From: Cephalothrix spiralis
Taxonomy: Eukaryota > Nemertea > Palaeonemertea > Archinemertea > Cephalotrichidae
Reading direction: 5' to 3'
DNA: 14,633 nucleotides
NCBI GenBank assembly: GCA_032353305.1
Contig: JAUCNG010045559.1
Location: 1 to 14,633, forward strand
The position numbers and the translations under genes were made by a program. Numbering within the stretch: the stretch's first letter is position 1; each line of letters starts with the position of its first letter. Positions 1-14,633 of this stretch are shown piece by piece. The notes beneath the pieces are model-generated. The model searched no databases and was not told where the DNA came from. It saw only the letters and a program-made list of their open reading frames with translations.

Positions 1-385
1 TCTTTTTGAGGTAGCCCTGGCGGCTTTGTACCTTTAACCGGTACTTCTGGCGGCGGTTCACTTTTTTGGGGGTTTCTGAATAACCCTTGCTTATGACCTT
101 GCACTCCTGCTCATTAGACCCGTTAGGACATAAATGTGGTCTCCATTCGCATCCATAAGGTTTGGTCTTGCTGTAGTAGCTATAAATTCGATTGAAGCGT
201 TTACTCTTGGTCCACCTCATTTGAATATTCCAGTTCCATTTAATACAGGCATTAAATTTTGGGATAATTTGACGGTTTATAAATTCTGTCAATATTTTAA
301 TTAATATATTATTTTCAACCGCCACGTTTTGTAATGGATCCAGGAATAATAAGCATTTGTTTTTGACATCGACTTTGCCCACCAC
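1..385 (-). CDS. Unidentified coding-like open frame, runs off left edge
   Basis: On the minus strand, the frame starting just after a TAA (plus 386-388) stays open for 128 codons to base 1 and beyond. In AT-rich DNA this length is unlikely by chance. Translation includes NKCLLFLDPLQNVAVENN, later FNACIKWNWNIQMRW, and a basic Cys-containing part CEWRPHLCPNGSNEQECK followed by Lys/Arg-rich sequence. No start codon lies near the beginning of the frame, so it is either an internal exon, a frameshifted remnant, or part of a mobile-element gene. I do not recognise the family. Confidence 0.4.
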   Translation of the reverse strand, partial: MVGKVDVKNKCLLFLDPLQNVAVENNILIKILTEFINRQIIPKFNACIKWNWNIQMRWTKSKRFNRIYSYYSKTKPYGCEWRPHLCPNGSNEQECKVISKGYSETPKKVNRRQKYRLKVQSRQGYLKK

Positions 386-563
386 TTAAAATAAATCTAA
401 TGATTTCTTCATTAGATGGAACAACGTCAACAAATGTACGGTTGTCTTTTTTATCGAAATTTTTCTTTAAGGTTCCCATCAATATTTTTGTGGTATTCAA
501 ACTGTGCTTAACTATTGAGTTAGCTGCTAAGACGCTTGAATTTGCAATGGTTTGGCCGTTCAT
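386..563 (-). pseudogene. Possible upstream continuation of the left-edge frame, shifted by one base
   Basis: The minus-strand frame from ATG at 563 reads MNGQTIANSSVLAANSIVKH and later FVDVVPSNEEIIRFILSGG. It overlaps the beginning of the 385-1 frame in a different register, at a GGTGGG-rich spot. The pair could be one gene broken by a single-base indel or sequencing error, or two chance frames. A stop codon lies just upstream of the ATG on the minus strand. Nothing recognisable is encoded. Confidence 0.25.
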
Positions 564-1208
564 ACTTTGTCACGTACATGCAGTGTGGCGGGCTGGCGTC
601 GAATCTTGCTACTGCTCAAGAGACCTGGAAATAGAAATGGGTGATTATAATCATTTTCCTGATCTGATATTGAAATATCTTAAAAAGAAAGAATTAGTAA
701 CTTTTACTCGGAAGACAATTTATCATCAAACACAGCATGACCTATAATAAGTTCTCCGATATGATGTCGACATCCTGATTACAAGAGACCTCTTCCTAAT
801 GATTGCTGGAGAGATATGCACGCACAAGTGACATGGCCGGTATTGCTTGCAGTTGTATCGATCAGTTTCAGTGGGATAACTTGGCGTCCCTAGGAACTTG
901 ACACCTTGGAAATTACCTACAAGAACAGCTAAACGTTTTTCCGACTTATATTGAAGTACACCGTACAGCTACTTTACTTTAGCTCAGCCTCATAGTATAA
1001 ATATATGATACAATTAAATTAGACATAGTATATTTTTACCTACCTATCATACTCGATGTTTTTGTCAATGTCAAGAGATGTTCATTCGTGATAATGTGAC
1101 TTGATGATGATGCATTTATTGAAGTTAGCCTCTGATTATCACGAAATCTATTAATAACTCGGTAAATAGTTGTTGGGCTTGGCTGATACGCACTACCTTC
1201 TAGACTTT
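564..1208. other. Intergenic flank, no gene recognised
   Basis: I see no exon, RNA gene or clear repeat here. The open frame on the plus strand reaching 747 is largely antisense to the minus-strand coding-like sequence and shows no recognisable domain. The rest is AT-rich with scattered stops in all frames. Confidence 0.5.
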
Positions 1209-1311
1209 ACAGGTGCTACTAAAAGAACCTCGATCGATGATTCATAACATAGCTACTGCATACAAACCGGCTCAATTTGAGCTGACTCAAAGCTCTTTTA
1301 GTAGCACCTGT
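1209..1311. mobile_element. Short foldback element with 18-bp perfect inverted ends
   Basis: ACAGGTGCTACTAAAAGA at 1209-1226 is repeated exactly as its reverse complement at 1294-1311, around a 67-bp spacer. Such a compact perfect inverted repeat is typical of a non-autonomous foldback or MITE-like element. No coding capacity. Confidence 0.55.
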
Positions 1312-1690
1312 TTAGAAAATTTGTCGTGCATTTTTGCTATCTGAGATGGCTAATGCAATTGTTAAAGAATACCCTTCGCCACAACTTTTAATCAAGGTTG
1401 TATCCAGTACATACAGACCACAAATATGGATCCTTAACTCATTAGGAACAGTTTTCCTTTGTGTTATCCCTTCAAGGTTTATTTTAACTGATTTTTACAA
1501 ACAAGATGCAGGATATAGAACAACAATAAATTAGAATTACAATTAATAAGAATTACAATGATTAAATAACGAACAAAAAGAATTGAGAAAAAACGTCGTA
1601 GAATAAGATAATAATATATATAAAATCAAGAGTATATAGAATACTCTTGATAAAATAGATAGAATAAGAAGACGATAATGTGGATACAAA
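1312..1690. other. 5' flank of DNAAF9, no confident element
   Basis: AT-rich sequence with TATA-like runs near 1615-1625, but no promoter can be assigned from sequence alone. A 66-codon frame at 1334-1534 has no recognisable domain. This interval probably contains the DNAAF9 promoter or 5' untranslated sequence if exon 1 is the first exon. Confidence 0.3.
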
Positions 1691-1750
1691 ATGGCAGCGC
1701 GTTTGGTTACTAAAAAGGAATATGTAGCCAGTCTACGGGACACGTTTTAA
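1691..1750 (+). CDS. Candidate upstream ORF, 19 codons, before DNAAF9
   Basis: ATG at 1691 sits in a favourable context (acaaaATGGcg) and encodes MAARLVTKKEYVASLRDTF before a TAA at 1748-1750. It lies 85 nt upstream of the proposed DNAAF9 start. If the transcript begins upstream, it would be a uORF. It could instead be part of a true first coding exon, but no good splice donor is visible inside it. Confidence 0.25.
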   Translation: MAARLVTKKEYVASLRDTF

Positions 1751-1835
1751 TAAAATGTTCTCAAGAAAAATATCTTATATTCTGGAAATTATTTCCCTCA
1801 CTCTTTTCCAATATTTGTCCTTTGTATCAGGCGCA

Positions 1836-12426
<10,591 letters not shown>

Positions 12427-12661
12427 GTAAGAAACTATAGCGTACATATTTGTGTCATTTTAAAAATTGGAAAGTAAGGTTTTATTAACCCTTGCAGATT
12501 GAGACCTACGCAGTGATTTAGTTTTGTTTTGGTTTCCCTACTAAATTCAACTAGCTCTGCACTAGAATGGTTGAGTCATGTAGCTTCTATACCTCTATTT
12601 TTTCATGCTGTGTATAATACGAGTTTATCCAAAATTCTTTTTCTTTTACACGTCCGTTGAT

Positions 12662-12847
12662 GGCCATTTTGTAATGACGTCATACTGTAACCTTGTATGA
12701 CATTGAAATAGGTGTTTTAGATATTATTACCCCATGGGTTGGTTATATATTTCATACCTCTTATAAATATAAAGGTTTATGAGATATTAAGGGGTTTCTG
12801 ATGATTTGGCGCGATTTTGAATTTAATGACGTCACGCAAAATGCTCA
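12662..12847. mobile_element. MITE-like element with TGACGTCA in both inverted ends (intron 13)
   Basis: GCCATTTTGTAATGACGTCA at 12663-12682 is matched in inverted orientation by TGACGTCACGCAAAATGCTC at 12827-12846, with a few differences. Both ends hold the palindrome TGACGTCA (12675-12682 and 12827-12834), the CREB/ATF site sequence. The element is about 185 bp and non-coding. Confidence 0.55.
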
Positions 12848-13754
12848 AGAGGCGACACAATCTCATCATTCAAATAAAATAAAATAACTCCGCGGCTTAG
12901 AATTTTTGAAAAATGGAGAGAAAATTCATCTTCTATTTTTCAAAAAGTCTGAGCGTCGGATCTGTAATCTAATCAATTACATAAGGATTTATGGGTCTGA
13001 TCAGAGGGTTTCTGTCATAAAGGTTGTACGCTGACGATAATGTGTATTTTTCATAGAACATAATTAGTTTACTTTAGAATTACTCTCCAAATCTATGCTG
13101 AATGAAGACGATGCACTGTTCTTAATTCGCATATTCATCATAAAAAGGAACTAGCTTTCATGTTCTCTAAAAAGTGAAATTGGCAATTTCGAATGACTAA
13201 CTGCCTCGTAATATCAGTTTGAATGCAAAATTATCTTCTTGGAGTATGTCCTTTTCATAAATTTGTAAGATCATAATTTCCCGATTCACGTTTTTCCTTG
13301 AATTCGTCTCATCGATACTTCGTTTTATATGCGAAAGTAATAAATATTCCCCTTATTTCTCATCTTTGCGACCTTCAAGCAAACCAAGAAGATATAAAAC
13401 ATCACAAGTAGACAGTCCGTGAGTTTCGAATCTATAAAAGCCTGAAGTGCGACTCTTTTAACAGAATAGTGTTTTCATGGAAGTCATTCTGCGGTTATTC
13501 CTTTTTGACGTTTTTAAGTTCTTCTTAACATCTTCGACCTCAAGTGGAAGTCATAACTGTTTGACACTTTAGTATCGCATTTTGATTTATCATCATGCAT
13601 ATTATATTCTGGTTTCCTTGATTTCTGGTGTGAAATGGCTTGAACATGTGAAACTGAAAGAAGACACCGAACTTGATGGTTAAGCCCATGTTTTAGTTTT
13701 ATAATTATTCAGTTATTATCTAGTGCTACATATACAGCCCTAATGTACCACAGG

Positions 13755-13855
13755 TCTTGGAATCCTGGAAATGTCATGGAATTCTTAAATTGGCTAGTGG
13801 TCGGAAATATCATGGAAAAATTGAAAAATATCATAGAAATTTTTGAAATAATTGT
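13755..13855. repeat. GTCATGGAAA-type repeat fragment (intron 13)
   Basis: Phrases such as TGGAATCCTGGAAATGTCAT, ATCATGGAAAAATTG and ATCATAGAAATTTTTG follow one another. They resemble the ends of the intron 7 element (GTCATGGAAAGGCAGGGAA) but no terminal repeats are seen. A 15-bp palindrome, CTGGTTATTAACCAG, follows at 13861-13875. Confidence 0.35.
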
Positions 13856-13875
13856 CACGACTGGTTATTAACCAG

Positions 13876-14552
13876 GCTGTAGGAGGTGTCTCGCCTGACT
13901 GACATTCAGACATTTCTGAGATGTCTTTTTTTTTATTTAGAGTTTTTATTTTCAAAATCAGATATTTACATGTATATACATAATTTTTCATTATCACTAT
14001 CGTTTATACAAATACATACATAATTTATCAAAATTTAGGAGTGATTGAAAATTAATGAAAATCTGATTTTATAAATTGAAAGAGAAAAAAAAATAAACTA
14101 AGATAAAATGGGAATGAATTTCTGAGATGTCGTGATGGATATTGTTTTCTGAAAGCTGTAGCCACCCTGAGGCCTCCTAGTTGTCCTACTTTTTTGGATG
14201 AAGTCCTACTTTTACCTGTTGTGATGAACGATACGTTTAATTATTCTACGTCGACTCTGGGGTTGACACCGTAAAATCTAATGTATTGTCGGGATAGCCC
14301 ATTTAGCGCCATTTCAATAGAATTTCTTTTTAATTAAGATCTGCTTTTCATCGGTGAGCCAATGCAAAATGGCTTAACATAGTCGATCCCGGAGATACGT
14401 ATTTTCAATACAGAATTTTAATAGGACTGCATTGACGAGTTATCTTAATATATACTTTTACCAATTGTTAGGCCAAAAAAATATTTTTTTAAAATATTGA
14501 CACCAAATCGACACGCGCCTACGGCGATTTTTTTTTTTTTTTTTCTGTATAG
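13876..14552. other. Intron 13 continuation, no gene recognised
   Basis: AT-rich sequence with a TCCTACTTTTT repeat fragment at 14183-14213 and a 17-base T run at 14528-14544. The minus-strand frame at 13794-13997 has no recognisable domain. Confidence 0.5.
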
Positions 14553-14633
14553 TGCTGCCTCCGGCAGACCAGTGGTACACACCACTGTGTGCCACCCAAG
14601 TGACAAACCTGATACTGTATAAATATATATGTA

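Noticed and set aside
1-385. Assignment of the left-edge frame to a C48 (Ulp1-like) protease because of the LFLDPLQN phrase
   Set aside because: The expected His-Trp upstream and the QxDxxxCG block downstream are not visible, so the family is left unnamed.
400-747. 115-codon plus-strand frame
   Set aside because: It is mostly antisense to the minus-strand coding-like sequence and shows no recognisable domain.
1755-1835. Signal-peptide-like N-terminus (MFSRKISYILEIISLTLFQY...) in frame with DNAAF9 exon 1
   Set aside because: The hydrophobic residues come from a pyrimidine-rich stretch that looks like a splice-acceptor tract ending in cag at 1830. DNAAF9 acts in the cytoplasm and the human protein has no signal peptide.

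Overview
The window looks like nuclear DNA from a metazoan, most likely a bivalve or other mollusc. It is AT-rich and intron-dense. Small exons (29-125 nt) carry GT-AG splice sites, and the introns are packed with foldback elements, tRNA-derived SINEs and short tandem duplications. The mollusc assignment is an inference: the gene is clearly animal-like, and a hairpin repeat in intron 8 (AGCTCACTT...AAGTGAGCTTATGC) resembles a repeat I associate with bivalve genomes. No prokaryotic features (operons, ribosome binding sites) are seen.

The one gene I can identify is on the + strand and runs through most of the window. It encodes the N-terminal part of a DNAAF9 (C20orf194 / Shulin) homologue, the factor that packages axonemal outer dynein arms for transport into cilia. 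I assembled 13 exons between 1831 and 12426 by matching splice sites, intron phase and residue-level similarity to the vertebrate protein as I remember it. Together they encode about 362 residues. Exons 2-13 are well supported and the reading frame holds across every junction. Exon 1 is less certain because the N-terminus is poorly conserved. The gene is cut off by the window end: after exon 13 the last 2.2 kb is intron, or at most contains one weak candidate exon at the edge.

Layout. 1-563: minus-strand coding-like sequence that leaves the left edge, including 128 codons without a stop; unidentified, possibly a decayed or mobile gene. 564-1830: 5' flank of DNAAF9 with one foldback and a short upstream ORF. 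1831-12426: the 13 exons and 12 introns. Intron 3 holds a large inverted array of CGGCCCC units. Intron 6 holds a degenerate tandem duplication and a tRNA-headed SINE. Intron 7 holds a short element with terminal inverted repeats. Intron 9 holds two strong hairpins. Intron 12 holds a second SINE of the same family. Intron 13 holds an element whose inverted ends contain TGACGTCA.

I found no evidence for a new multi-gene system here. The items most worth checking are the unidentified minus-strand coding sequence at the left edge, the set of non-autonomous repeats, and the true 5' end of DNAAF9.
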